From: Hawksworthiomyces lignivorus
Taxonomy: Eukaryota > Ascomycota > Sordariomycetes > Ophiostomatales > Ophiostomataceae
Direction: 5' to 3'
Assembly (NCBI GenBank): GCA_002917075.1
Contig: NTMA01000011.1
Span: forward strand, 434,001 to 498,000
Length of the DNA: 64,000 nt
Shown here: positions 1-12,479 of the stretch, in pieces
Numbering within the stretch: position 1 is the first letter of the stretch
Layout of the letters: the number at the start of each line of letters is the position of its first letter
The notes under the pieces: generated by a model
The model's database searches: none
What the model saw: the letters and a program-made list of their open reading frames with translations, nothing else
Told to the model about the DNA's origin: nothing
Position numbers and translations under genes: made by a program

Positions 1-810
1 ATTTCCCTTGATGTTGGACGAGTGCTAATTCATGATGCTATAGGGAAACCAAGCAGAAGACTCTGGAGGGCATCGCTGCTGCGTTCGGCGACCACGTCGT
101 CGCTGTCGAAGAGAAGGGCGAAGATATGGCTGCGCCAAAAGTGCATGCTAGCACACCGGAGCATGTAGAGTAAATTCGCCTGTAAGGAAATGCAGTGAAA
201 TCTGCAGTGGGATCTAGCAGCTTCCCCACACTTCGTGGCCGCTCATCACAGTGACTAGTCACTGCTAAATAAAACCGTCTTGTCAAAATATGTCTTGTGC
301 TCTAGTCATCTTGTAATATCCATTGACACGTGGTCAACACTGTGGGTTGCAAGTAGTTCAATAAATTCTAAACTCATCTTGAATGCCGAGAGGATGAGGT
401 GCAGATTAGGTCAGCTGTTTACACCTACGCATACAGTGCAACACCTACTTCGAACGAGGAACTTGAAAATGGACCAAGGAGAGAATTTTTCGGTTTAGAA
501 GTAGTTGATTTCATTGTCGCCAGACCAGAAATCCTCGAACGGATATGTGATCTCCTGTTGATATTACAAGCATTTCCTAATTGAGGTTATGAGGTCTACT
601 GGATATCAGTCGGCTCACGCTGAATTTATCTAGCAGTTTATTCAGTAAGAGGCCCAAATTAGGGAATTGCTATAATGCCTCCAACTTTAGCTATAATGCC
701 TCCAGACAGTAGAGAAAAATAGGTCTGCTGACGTATACACCCAGAAGATACATCTGTCACAAAAAATATTGTTTTTATAGTGTGATATATACACAGAAAT
801 AGCTACAATA
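1..810. other. Intergenic sequence, no gene seen
   Basis: I see no supported gene here; the open frames are short and have no recognisable motif or codon pattern. The only structure noted is a 15-bp direct repeat, gctataatgcctcca, at about 668-682 and 689-703, six bases apart. The stretch lies downstream of the HET-NB-ARC gene and includes its 3' flank. Confidence 0.5.
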
Positions 811-3800
811 TTATGACATATCGCGAACCGCAATATATCCGAGCAGCAGAGGCCCTAATGAGATCCATGACGCTGTGATCGCAAATGCGCTTTGAATATC
901 TCCTTTTGTAATAGACCACGTAATCCCGAAGAGGAGACTTCCAATTGCCAGGAGGACAACAATAAGAAAATAAATAGTCTTCCAGTGCCAGCCTTCTTTG
1001 AAATATATACCCCAGCCGAGCTGATACTCGTCAGGCGATTTCGGTAATAGCCCACATGCTCGTTTCGGCAACTGGTTGAATATCACCCGCTGGGATACAT
1101 TAAAAGCGTGTGGTTTAAGGAAGTAGTGTGTCAACTCTCTGGACCCAATAACTGGGAAATAGTCGGGCTGAATCTTTGGTGCTGGCCAACATTGATACTC
1201 TTTAGAGTCGATCCTCTCGACCGGGGGAATGCATAAGCATTCCGAATTGCAGATTTGATCGTGCGTATGGATGCCAGCGAAGTTGTTCGCATCGACCTGG
1301 AACTTCGCATATGTTAACATGACTCTGCGTTATATCTTGAATTGGAGAGATTAATACGTACCCTGGTCAAAGATAGAGACTTCACACTTCGTAAAGTGAA
1401 CCATGACGAGAAATTTCTGTGCCTGAAGTACTCTTTCCTAAGGAACTGAAACATCTTATGATCTTCGTTGATGCCTTGAAGGCGTTCTTGGTGGAGTCGC
1501 GTCCAAAACTCTCCCATGTCAATACACATGAGGAGATGGAGGATCTCTTGGTCATTTGTTGGATTCTGTTGAGATTCTGTTTTCAGGGTGTGAAGTGGTA
1601 GCGCGTTATTTCCTTTGTTTCTAGCTAGCACTGTTTTCAACACAGCTTGTTTCATACGGAGACTTATGTTATATAGACAGCCACGCATGCTGTACATATG
1701 CTGGCGAAGGGAACGGTGTTCCTGTTGACCGAGATTTTCCGTCCCACTTAGCTCTTGCAACCGAGCTTGTAAAGCTTGGAGAGAGCCAGGGTTGCCCTCA
1801 ACAAAGTCATCAAAAAGCGACTGTCCGCAGCTCTTTATCATAGATTAGTTGTCATAATGGATATATGCAGCGGATAGGTGACATACGCATTTCCATTTAA
1901 TACGATTATGTCCCGGAGGAATAGGCGGCTCGAGAATAGGAAAAGGTAGGATATCCAGGATGCTATCAACGAAAGCAGGCAAAGTCTGTGGAAAGTCTTT
2001 TTAATGGTTAGAATGAAAAATAACCAGTCAGAAAGCAACCAAACTCACCGGGTTTTACGTCATTGAGATTTAATTCAACATCCAGCGATTCCTCCTGTTT
2101 CTCCTTCACATTCTCAGGCGCCGCCATAACAAGATTGGCTTCGTTTATGTTCAACCAGTTCCTTAGAGAGTGTTTCAAAGTCTGAAATGCTTGCGCAGAT
2201 AAAAGGAATTGTTTCACCTCAGCAAGCACCTGGTAAGAAGTCCTCAAGTCATCCGTTCTCGGTCTCGGCTCCTCTTCGTCATCACCTGAGTTATCATACA
2301 TGTCCTCGTCATCCTCACGCCTTAACGTCGCGGTTCCTTCCAGATGAGCTTGGCGATCTGAGGCTTCCTGCATGCTCAGCTTCTGGTATTCCTTTTCAGT
2401 TGCTGACACAAGCCACCGACTGACCCTCTCTTTGTTGATTTCCGAGGGTTTTGGTGGTAAGGAGATTCCTGGCTCTTCCGACGGATTTCTTGTGAGAGCC
2501 TTCCAGATTTCATTTGCGACATATCCAGCATATCTACTAACGAACCAAGCGGCGAGCTTTTCAGTGTCATTTCTAGCTTCTTGCTTCAAGTCTTTGCCAT
2601 AGCGCTGGAAGAACCCACGAAGGTGTTTCCGTGATTTCGTCGGGCCTGCTTTTGTGCTAGCTAGGCTGTACAGATTATTCATGTCTTCGTTACGGAAGAG
2701 AAGGTCTGTTAGCAGAATAACTCCATCATGCTGCTGCTCGCCATGAGATATGTGAGTCTTTGATGACAATGAAGTCATGCCAGAGAACAGGCTCTCAATG
2801 TCCGTATCGTCGCACGAACTTGTTCCATCACCATGCTCAAGCATCGTTTTGCGAATTTCCGCAACCTCTGCCTCTAGACCTCCAGCCTCTTCCCACCGGC
2901 CCTGGCTTCTATACGTCAACGCTAATTCGGTCATACTCGTTAGCGTATCTGGGTGGTCGTCTCCAAGCTTGGTCTTGCAGGTCTCCATAACCTGCACTTC
3001 CAACTTCTCCGCCTCTTCCCACCGGCCCTGGTTCCTGTATGTCGACGCAAGGTTGGTCATGATTGTCAGCGTGGAGGAATGGTCAGCTCCGAGCTTTGCC
3101 TTGCGAGTCTCCATCACTTTTTTAAATGGTCCTTCCGCTTCATCGTATCGTCCATCAAAGTAAAGACATATTCCATATCTCCACAATAGATTAATCTTAT
3201 TCTCATCGTTTTCTCTATCAAAGCTTGACCTAAGCGTATAATATGCATGCGGCATATACGACCTCCACACTGCTCTATTGTCATGGTCGGCGTTTGTCAA
3301 CAGATCTGCCAGTCTAGCGATAACTCTGTTAGTCCAGTCAAGTAACAACCCTTCTTTTTGAAGCCAGTTACGCATCGCTAAATGCACTAGTCGGTGGATA
3401 TTTATGACCGAGTCTGCCGAGTTTGTAGATCGCTTGTCAATGAACGAATAGTTACGTAATATATCTATTGCATCTGTCTCTTTCTTCCGTGATGGTCCTG
3501 GCAAAAGAAGCGACTGCGGAATATCTTTAGGATCTATACAAGCCATGAAAGCTAGGTAATCCGCTGCAAGAGAGTCGTGCTGTCGAATTTGATTAAAGGC
3601 GATATACCAAGTAGTAGCCACTGAGCTTTTCACATCGCGATAGCGCCATTCGTCTTCGAAATCCTCGTTGAGAAAATCTATTATGTCTTTTTCCGTTTCT
3701 TCCAAGAGCGATAGATAGCTTTTCAAATCTATTCCGGTCTTGTTAATATACACCGCAGCTTGAACAATTGCTAACGGATGGTAAGTGAGTCGTAGAAGTA

Positions 3801-5215
3801 GTGTTGTTGCATCTTCTTGATTAACAAAAAATTCCTTATCGTCAAGGGCATTTCGTAATAACTGTTCGCCGCCGACTTCGTCTATTTCTGATATTTCTAT
3901 TATATTTGGACCAGCAAGCTCAAAAGCCGTTTCACGATTACGTGTGGTGAAAATAATAGATCCGTAACGGCTTCTTGGGAGACAGTCAACCAAACGGCTA
4001 GATTCTAACGTAGGCTTGTCAACCCACATACTGACTTCATCAGCGCCGTCGAACACCAACAGCCACCGGCCTGCGTTTTCGTTGCTTAGGTGATCTTGCA
4101 CAAGTCTTTTCGCATCGACTTTTTCATTGTCCCAGCCAGGTATGCCAAGCTGCTTGGCAATATCAAGATATGTCTGTTCTAGGCTTTCTAGACTTATTAC
4201 CGGTATCCAGATCACGGAGCACTTTTTGTGTTCGGCCTTCATTCGATAGACCAGCTCGAGCACAACCTGCGTCTTACCAATTCCGCCAAGTCCTGTGATT
4301 GCGACTTTTGTAGTCTGATGTCCTACGTACAGCAGCTGACGGAGTTGTTTCAACTCTGACTCACGGCTAGTGAATAAGGGATTTCGTTTGAATGGTATAA
4401 TCCAAATATTATTTTCGTCTTTAGAGGAATTAGTCGAGGTACATTAAAAATAAAAAAGACCGAGAGATTACTATACCTCTTTGGTGGTTAGACGTGTTGT
4501 TACGATACGTAGTCCTAGCGATCTCTTCCTTGAGCCGACGAACCGCATTCGTCTTTCCTTCTCCGTATATAATCGGCATATAAATATCGAAAATACCTAA
4601 AAGACAGTACGCCCAGTCTTCCTCGCGGGTAGTCTGTCGTGTCGCTGCCCATTTAAACCGCTCCTCAACGTCGAATTTGAATAAGGGATATCCCTGAAGT
4701 GCTGGCACAGCAATGCCTGTTATCTCGTGTATGTGATACTCGAGAGACCTTTTGTCGCCAAGCCGTCGACCTTCTTTCGTGAAAAATTCGACCGATGCTG
4801 GTGCTAGAAGCTCTAAAAGCGTCCAGCCTCGACTGAACCATTTACTCGGCCGAAGAGCAACGTCATCCTCGTAATCAGACGAGTTATCTGACAAGTATAC
4901 GTAACATCGAGCCGCCATTTGGTACCAGCGAAACATAGAATTAATTGCCTTAATGAGCTCGCCGCTGTTTGATTTGTCGATACAGCAAGTATCCACCCAA
5001 AAGTATCGTAGGCCATCACGTCTCGCTTGTGCCGCGCAAAACTTAATCTTGTCGTAGCCAGCTTTATCACCTCCAGTGCCGTCGACCAAGTCTCTAAAGG
5101 TAACCTCTTCGTCATCTGGGCCCCACGTGTGTGATAGTATGGCATACCGAGGTATATCGTGAACAAGATCCTTCGTCAGCGTGAACTTGCCGTCGCTGCA
5201 TTCCAAGAGTCGCAT
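811..5215 (-). CDS. HET-NB-ARC-TPR protein with C-terminal transmembrane region
   Basis: This is a fungal NLR-like heterokaryon-incompatibility protein, expected to act in non-self recognition and cell death. Proposed exons are 5215-4477, 4418-2049, 1996-1887, 1832-1362 and 1302-811; they sum to 4,182 nt, an exact multiple of three, giving about 1,393 aa. Residues 1-246 are a HET domain (RYAILSHTW, YFWVDTCCIDKS, WFSRGWTLLELL), starting at the usual MRLL. The NB-ARC has a P-loop GLGGIGKT at 289-296, Walker B LLVFDGAD near 366, an FTTRN motif and YHPLAI near 459. About three TPRs span 656-778 (GRWEEAE repeats). Splicing at 1997 and 1833 restores a W-K-C-S-C-G...DDF motif near 1070, followed by a conserved region (CLCIPPVER, NQLPKR) and two hydrophobic segments at the C-terminus. 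The HET-to-NB-ARC joint is well supported. The joint to the last three exons is an inference from frame and motif; the alternative is two adjacent genes. Confidence 0.85.
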
Positions 5216-6268
5216 GGTTTTTGCCGAAGTTTGTCGTCAGAAGAGGTCGGGAGGGAATCGAAAATGGCAGTCCTTATCGAGCTCGGTGTCAATTTTTGAG
5301 AGAGGAACACTGACAGCACTGAAGAAATCTGCTCTCTAACGGATAGGTAGGCAGAAGAATCATTGCGCAGCCGTGGGATGGTCAGCCTTACGGCGCCGCC
5401 CGAACGTGCACATCTCGGAGAGATGTCAGATGTTGAGCTGTGCTTATATAATATTATATCTGTAGGTTGATACCGTATGCCTATCACTTGAATACCGTGG
5501 TAATACGCTGTATATAGCACTATATAGAGAGGGCTCCTCGCCCTGCCTCCCTCTAGGATATCTCTTTTGGCCTCTCCTAATCAATGGCTCTACTCAAACT
5601 GGCTTGACATGTTAAGTTACAAGGTACTGTTACATATGTCCAAGGGGATTGATCCTTTTTGTACTGGTACAGTGGCCTAGTGGCATCACTTAACACCTAG
5701 AGCATCGACTAAATGTCTAATTACGGCATTCGACAGTCAACTCGGGCGGTGCCCAATCTCGCAAGTACAGGATCATAGAGTGTACAGATCATGCATTTTC
5801 ACTATGACTCTTTCTGCAAGAATGTCTGCTGGCGCTTAACATTTTCCCCGACTTATTAGCGGCTTCTCTTGTGGCAACGGGAAATGTCTCAACCTGACCC
5901 CAGGTTTTTGTCGCTAACTTGTGGCTAGCTAGATCTAGCTAAGAGCCCCCTCCATAATTTCGCATGGGGATTTCGCTCTTTTTGGCAACGCTCCCAGTTA
6001 TCCCCTGGGGCGGTTAATCACTTGGATATCGCCGGTGAAATATTCAGAACTAGTGAACAAATGGGGAAAACAAGAGGAGGGGGAAGGTATTTTCTCCGTC
6101 GACAAGCTGGTTAGCTAAGATATAAATTGGAAGAATCACAAAGCCTACCTTGAGTTTGTAGGTGCAGGGCATTGCTCGATTCTTCTTTTGCTTTAGATGA
6201 TTGTTTCTAAACATACTCTGAGAATTAGACAACTCTATTGACAAAGTGAAGCGGTTTCTGTATTCATC
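5216..6268. promoter_or_regulatory. Divergent intergenic region between HET-NB-ARC gene and sugar transporter
   Basis: About 1.05 kb separates the two start codons, so it should hold both promoters. The open frames within it show no family motif. I identified no clear operator. Confidence 0.45.
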
Positions 6269-8884
6269 ATGGCCAAAGAAACCAGCTATGGCCGTTTGCG
6301 AAGTAGAGATTCGACCTCCATACTTAAAAGCAAGAGAAACTAATTGATATCTACAGACAACACAAAGGCGCAATGGTGGAACGATCCATGTCTGCGTATG
6401 AATGTATTTCAATGCGTTGGCCTGTACTTTGCAGTTTTCTACCTTGGGTATGTCGAGCACTTTCTAGCCCCTCGGTGAGACACAACACTAAGATTCGAGA
6501 TAGATACGACGGCGCGCTCTTAAATGGGTTGCAGGAACTGCCCCAATGGAACAAGTATTTTGATTCTCCTAGTGTATGTAGCTGTCTCTATGGAAATTTT
6601 TCTTGGATATAGTCTAATTCTTCATCAGGGCAGCTATCTCGGCCTCATTTCAGCTTGTCTCTTTATCCGTAAGATTCCCTTTTGGTTTTTGGCAGGCTAC
6701 ACAATACTTGGTATACTCACATTTTATCACAGCTGCTATGGTGTAATTAATTTCCTTTCCTTTGCACTGTCCTGACCGTCTTGTGAATGCGCTAATCACC
6801 TCAGAACTCCCTATGCCGCCGATTTCATCAACTCGAGATGGGGCAGAAAGCCGTGTCTGGCCATAGCCAGCGTATTATTGGTAAATGCTACTACAGCCAC
6901 TTTCGTTCTATTGGTATTGTCTTCGGCTAATCATTACCGCTATAGATAGCAGGAGCATTTTTAAATGCGTTCTCGAAAACCACTGGACAATTCATGGGAG
7001 GCCGAGTTCTGATGGGGTAAGTTGTGTCATCGTTAAAAGCTCTTTATCGAAGCAAAGTTCGAAATCTAACCTGTGTTCAGTGCGGCTGGTGCCATGGGGA
7101 AAATGACTAGTGCTGTGCTCCAGCAGGAGATTGCCCACCCTAGACTCAGGCCGTAAGTCCAGCCTCTCCAGTTTCATTTATTCCAGCAAGCTAACCACAT
7201 CTTGCTAGAATCCTCACTACTTCCTACTTCTGCAATTACTATTTTGGCTCCATCGCTGCTGCTTGGTTTTGCTGTGTGTAGACTTCTATATTCATGTTCC
7301 ATTTCTGGATCTTTTTTTTCTTTCTTTATGCTAACATATCTATCATGAAGATGGTACCTTGGGGTGGGGTGATACTGAATGGGCGTGGCGCGCTCCATGT
7401 CTATTCCAAGTCATGGCGCCGACAGTACTTCTCTTGTTTCTGCTCATCATACCTGAAAGCCCCCGTGTGAGTATCTCAATAACTGTCTTTAAAGGAATAC
7501 GATAACCCTGACAGTATTACCAGTGGCTCGTTGATCATGGGCGACGCGACGAGGCCCTCGATATCTTGGCAAAGTACCATGCCAATGGCGACAAAGATGA
7601 CGAGCTAGTCAAATGGGAATTTGAAGAAATTTGCATTGCCTTGGAAGATGAGCAGATCCACTCGAAGACGCGCTATGTAGATTTTCTCAAGACTCCTGGC
7701 AACCGAAGACGGTTACTGGTGGTCCTAACCCTTGCTTCTGGAGGAGTAAGTAACTTGGCATACAACCATCCAGCCCCCAAAAAAATTCATACTTTCAGCA
7801 TGCTAAAACTGTCGTCTGCTTAGAACTGGGTAGGAAATAGTGTTATCACATACTATCTCACCCCTGTCTTAAAGCTTGTTGGCATTGCAGACGTTAGAAC
7901 AATTGGTGAGTTTCTGTATTATTGTCATATGCTTTCGCCACCTACTAACCTGACCAGCTGATATCAATGGCGGTCTCGCTATATGGAATCTCATTCTCGC
8001 CTACCTTGGCTCGACCAATTCTGAGAGACTCGGAAGACGCCCCCTCTGGCTTATCTCAACTGGCGGCATGTTGCTGTCTATCACCGTGATAACTGGTCTT
8101 TCCGTACGTCGGTGCACTGACTCTGAATACCCTCTATCATTACCTCTTTTCTAACGCTACAATAAATATCACAGGGAAGCTTTGCCCAGTCACCTAATAA
8201 TGCAGTTGGTTTAGCTGTTGTGCCATGGCTTTTCATTTTCTATGGTTTCTACGATTTTGGATGGACCCCTCTTCCCTGTGAGTACATATCTCATCAATAG
8301 TCTAACACGAAACAATGCTCTTACTGAAGTCAACTTTACAGGGTCATACTCTGCTGAGATTATGCCATACCACATGCGTGTAAAGGGAGTTGGACTTCAG
8401 CTATCGATAACAAGTATCCTTCAAGCTTTCGTACGTTCTTTCTGTCTCTAACCATGTCGATTGAATCTTGACTGATAAAAATTGCAGAACCAATGGGTTA
8501 ATCCTGTTGCTCTCTCAGCTATCGGCTGGAAATAGTACGTTTCATAACTATCGTGTTTTGTGCTTTCTGCCAACTAACCATGATAGTTACATCGTGTATA
8601 TTGCGTTAGACACAATGTATTTGACTATTATATTTTTCTTTTTCCCGGAAACCAAGTAAGTCATCGTGCCACGTCTCGCTAAAATTAAATAGACAGGAAG
8701 TGAATTATTGACGCGCCTTCTCTCTCTAAATAGGGGTCTCACCGTTGAGGAGGTTTCGGTTCTCTTTGACACTGGTCGCCTTGGAGATGCTACTGCTGCT
8801 GTAGGCGGATTCGAGCATCGCCATACGGACAATGTTGCTAAAGGAGATGCTGATGCCGATGTGAGAATGATTGAGGGGGAATAG
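6269..8884 (+). CDS. MFS sugar transporter (hexose/lactose-permease type)
   Basis: A plasma-membrane sugar:proton symporter or facilitator of the fungal MFS sugar-porter family, about 530 aa from roughly a dozen exons. The first exon begins MAKETSYGRLR at 6269 and splices in frame to the segment with NDPCLRMNVF. Visible hallmarks in order are GYDGALLNGLQ in the first membrane helix, SRWGRKPCLAI (loop 2-3 motif), GGRVLMGAAGAMG, EIAHPRLRP, IPESPRWLVDHGR at the central loop, YYLTPVLKLVG, SERLGRRPLWL, PWSYSAEIMPYHMRVKG-like residues and the terminal PETKGLTVEEV. All exon junctions keep frame, so it looks intact. It stands at the left end of the metabolic cluster and is the likely importer of its substrate; that role is inferred from position. 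The substrate cannot be read from the sequence. Confidence 0.88.
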
Positions 8885-9986
8885 CATGGCGTAGCACAGG
8901 CTCGGTGAAGATGATAAGCTGGCCAACGCTAATCTTTTGGATTCGGATGATAATGTGGTGCCATCTGTGTGGGTGGATCAGAAGATCAGACAAGGGCAAG
9001 CAGGAAGACATCAAAGATGCAGGTTACTATCAGCATCTTTGCGGGTAATATCTAACTTTTGGCCTCGCTACGGTTATTGAGTGTAGGTATTCAGGAAATA
9101 AATCTCTTTCTGCTGTTCCATTTCCTTGATACGGTACTCTCTGTTATTGCGTAAATGCTACTAATCCAATGCTATTGAGCTGGTATATGGGAATTGTTCA
9201 CCTAGTAGGACTCAAAGACGTTACTATTTCATCGGAGAGTGGAGCAATAAGGCGTTGGTCGTGTTCAGCTAGATCTAGGTATTATTTTAACCCCACACAT
9301 AACGACGCAGTCCGGAGAAATGTACCCCAGCTGCACTAAAATCGCCTCGTACATTTAAGGGGGGGTGGGAGTTTCTCCGAGAGGTGTGAGTAAATGGGGA
9401 CTTTGCGGCGGCGTTTTATCGTTGTCGATGTTTAGGCTTGACCCTCGGTTTTACTTCATCCAAAACATATTATTCATAATTTTCTCAAGCCAAACCCTGT
9501 CCGTTAACGAGAATTGTGTCCATGTGCCGTCCTAGCCATATGTCATTACGTATTCTCCTCCTCGCGTGTTAACAGTTTTCGGAACTTGTTTTGCCTCTTC
9601 TCCGCAGGTCAGCGTGATTTTGGGACCGTGATCTCTCGTCAGAGAATCGAGGTAGTCTTTGTGTCTCCCTGCCACCGTCAACTGCTTAGCTTCTCTCCGG
9701 CCTGTATCTCGGTGACATAGCCCGGTAATAGTATTCTGATAATATTTGCTCTCCCCACTTATTTTTTCAAGCATCAGTTAATATGCGGTTTGCCTCCCGG
9801 AACTTGGCAACTATGCACTTTTGACGGGGATAAAAGGGCCTTTGAGAGATTGACAAAGCCCTGACCGAAACAAAAACTCTTTCTATCAAGTCACCAAAGA
9901 CTCGAGAATACCAAACATCAGGACGCGGATACATTATAAAGAAAGACGAAAACAAGAAGACGGTACATTTAGCAACTACATTCAGT
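8885..9986. promoter_or_regulatory. Intergenic region upstream of the first PhyH dioxygenase
   Basis: About 1.1 kb with no supported gene; small open frames near 9514-9774 lack motifs on both strands. It must hold the transporter terminator and the promoter of the downstream dioxygenase. The 11-mer TTCTCCGCAGG at 9598-9608 recurs at 26756-26766 in another promoter of the cluster, which may be chance. Confidence 0.4.
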
Positions 9987-11395
9987 ATGGCTACGCAAAC
10001 GATTGCCCCGGAAGCCACCAGCTTCGATCTGAACATTGATCATGTCGATAGTGGTGAAGCTGTAAGTATTATTCATCCCCACCCGCAAATAGCTGAATCA
10101 AAACTTATACGGTTACTCGGCTATAAGACCCCAGACTGGCTCAAAAATTATTATGCCAAGGGTTGGACTGTTGTTCCTGAAGCTATTTCCAGAGAAAAGG
10201 CTCTGGCCTATGCCGATAAAGGGTATGATTGGCTTGAGAGCTGGGGCCTTGGTTTCGATCGCAATGATCGTTCTACTTTTAAGACGGAAAAGCTCCCATG
10301 GCATGCTCGCGGGGGACTCTATGCTCGGTAGGTAGATAAAAGTTGAGCATTAAGCTATGGAATTTGGACATGTTTCCGACTAATGAAGAACCTCAGATAT
10401 GGCATCGGTCACGAGCAGTTTGTCTGGGACCTCAAATCTGAGCCTGGGATTATAGAAAAATTTGAGAAGATCTGGGGAACCGACAAACTATTTGTTTCGT
10501 TTGGTAAGCCACTTTTTCCCTTGATTTTATTATGCCTTACAAGGCTGGTAGGCTCAGTTGAGCTTCTAATGTCAACGATTGGCTCCTTTTTCGGCCATAC
10601 ATATTGATTTAGACGAATCACTAATGTATCGTTTTACAGACGGAGTAAATCTTTCTATTCCTGAAAAAGAGAGACCTAAGACACACCCTTTATTCGCTCC
10701 GTGGTCTCACGTAGACCAATCTCCGCGCCGGAAGTACTTCGACTGCGCCCAAGGCATTATGAACCTGCTGCCGAATGGACCGGACGACGGCGGCTTAGTT
10801 GTACTTGAAGGCTCAAACAAGTACTACACGGAGCTGTGGGAGCATTTTGACTACAAAAAGCCTCCAGAAGGGTGGCATGAATGGGCACAGCAAAGTGTGG
10901 ATGAGGAAATGTGTCAGTGGCTTGAGGCCAAGGGATGCAAATGGGTCAAAGTCTGTGCTCAGCCAGGAGACCTGCTACTATGGGACTCGGTGAGTAGTTG
11001 GTTACATCTGAAGCATATAAGTAGACTTGTGCGATTTACTAATATTGAGAAAGAGGACCATACACTATGGCGCTCCCCCGTCGTCCACCAATCCCCGGTT
11101 TGCTGCATGTAAGTTTTTGATGTGGTTTTTCTTCATCATAGTCCATAGTCTAACCTTAATATGTATAGATGTTTGCTATAAGCCTGCCGATAGAATCTCT
11201 CAAGAAACGAAGGCATGGCTCCGTGAACTGTTTGAGAAAAAAGAAGGCACTACACACGATCCCGCAGCTCCCCGCCACAAGCCTCGTCTGCCACCGGAAG
11301 ACCATCCGTCTTATGCGGAGGCCGTTCGAAGACCACGTCAACAGCCTGTGTTGTCAAAGCGAGGAAAACAGCTGGCAGGTTTGTTACCGTACTAA
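9987..11395 (+). CDS. Phytanoyl-CoA dioxygenase (PhyH) family Fe(II)/2-oxoglutarate oxygenase, copy 1
   Basis: A non-haem Fe(II)/2-oxoglutarate-dependent dioxygenase of about 359 aa in five exons. The first exon starts MATQTIAPEATSF and runs to about 10330; later exons begin with YGIGHEQF, DGVNLSIP, RTIHYGAPP and CYKPADR. The metal-binding facial triad is visible as H-x-D in SHVDQSP (about H173 and D175) and a distal His in RTIHYG (about H270), with a following Arg (NPRF) placed to bind 2-oxoglutarate. PhyH enzymes hydroxylate, desaturate or rearrange small molecules, so the substrate is not determined. The C-terminus carries KPRLPPEDHPS, shared with the paralogue at 16172. Unlike copy 2, I found no in-frame intron near residue 25. 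It converges on the aldolase gene with a gap of only about 265 bp. Confidence 0.85.
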
Positions 11396-11660
11396 CTAAG
11401 AACTGCTTTGGACTGAGACAACCACCTAGTTTGCAACCTTACGGTGTATATACATACTTTAAGAACGGAGCAGGTAATAAAGTGAAAATAAAAGACTGTA
11501 CTTGGGTAAATAAAACAATAATGAGACTTATCCAAAATAAAACAGGAATGAACTTAAACTTAAACCTCTTTGCCTTTTTACGGCTAATCTTTTCGGGCAT
11601 GTTAGATTTTCCACCGCCGACATTTTTCAACATCCCTTATTTTCTATCGAAACTGGAATT

Positions 11661-12479
11661 TCATGTAACTGTGTGGAACTGCTTTAGTCTGTCATTAAGA
11701 TCTCTCAATTCCTCGCACTTTCGGACCGCAGCGCCGTAAAAGAGCCCCAAGTCCGTCGCGGCCGACACCCAACGCGCTCCTACTCTGCAAAACTTGTCTA
11801 CCAAATCTGGCCTTGATTGAAGTCCGCCGAGTCCCAAAATAATATTGTGCCGATTACAGGTAGCAATAATCTGATCACAAGCAGCCACAAAACGTGGATT
11901 GTCAAATTCACCTGGAATTCCCATCTCCCCAGTCAGATCGTTACTGCCGAGGAATAGGGCGTCTACACCTGGTACAGCAGCAATATCGTCTACAGCGCTA
12001 AGAGCCTCAAGTGTCTCTATCATAACAATGACCAGCGTAGCTTCATTGCTTAGTGAAAATGCCACTTTAGTTGATACCGGCCGATATTGAAAGTGAGGCA
12101 TGGCACCCATCTCGGAGCGACTACCAATAGGAGGAAACTTAGCTGCCTGCACAATAGCTTGAACATCCTGGACCGTTCTGACGTGCGGAACTATGATGCC
12201 TAGGGCACCTCCGCCTAGAATGCGCTCGATGAGGGGTGCGTCCATGGATGGCGCTCGAACAATTGGAGTGATTCCGGCAGCTAGCCCAGCGATGCAGAGT
12301 TGACTAACGGTGTCGAGATCAAACGTGGAATGCTCCATATCAAGCATTATACCATCAAAGCCAGCTGTTTTGGCCATCACAGCTATCTCGTTTGTGCGAA
12401 CCATTCTCACACTCAACGTAGCGGCTACTTCACCGCGCCGTGTCTTCGCTTGAAAGGCATTGTAGATATTATCCGCCAT
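11661..12479 (-). CDS. HpcH/HpaI-family class II aldolase
   Basis: An intronless 272-aa metal-dependent pyruvate aldolase of the HpcH/HpaI family, which cleaves 4-hydroxy-2-oxo acids to pyruvate plus an aldehyde. I chose the ATG at 12479 (MADNIYNAF) because the longer open frame adds 32 residues without homology. The catalytic His is in LDMEHS (H50), the carboxylate-binding Arg in IVRAPS (R75), and the metal ligands are Glu in VMIETLEAL (E155) and Asp in LGSNDLTGE (D181). The glycine-rich segment GGGALGIIVPHV is typical. Family members act on 4-hydroxy-2-oxoheptanedioate (homoprotocatechuate pathway), 2-keto-3-deoxy-L-rhamnonate and related sugar acids. Within this cluster, its aldehyde product could feed the aldehyde dehydrogenase at 28646; that link is inferred. 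Confidence 0.9.
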   Translation of the reverse strand: MADNIYNAFQAKTRRGEVAATLSVRMVRTNEIAVMAKTAGFDGIMLDMEHSTFDLDTVSQLCIAGLAAGITPIVRAPSMDAPLIERILGGGALGIIVPHVRTVQDVQAIVQAAKFPPIGSRSEMGAMPHFQYRPVSTKVAFSLSNEATLVIVMIETLEALSAVDDIAAVPGVDALFLGSNDLTGEMGIPGEFDNPRFVAACDQIIATCNRHNIILGLGGLQSRPDLVDKFCRVGARWVSAATDLGLFYGAAVRKCEELRDLNDRLKQFHTVT

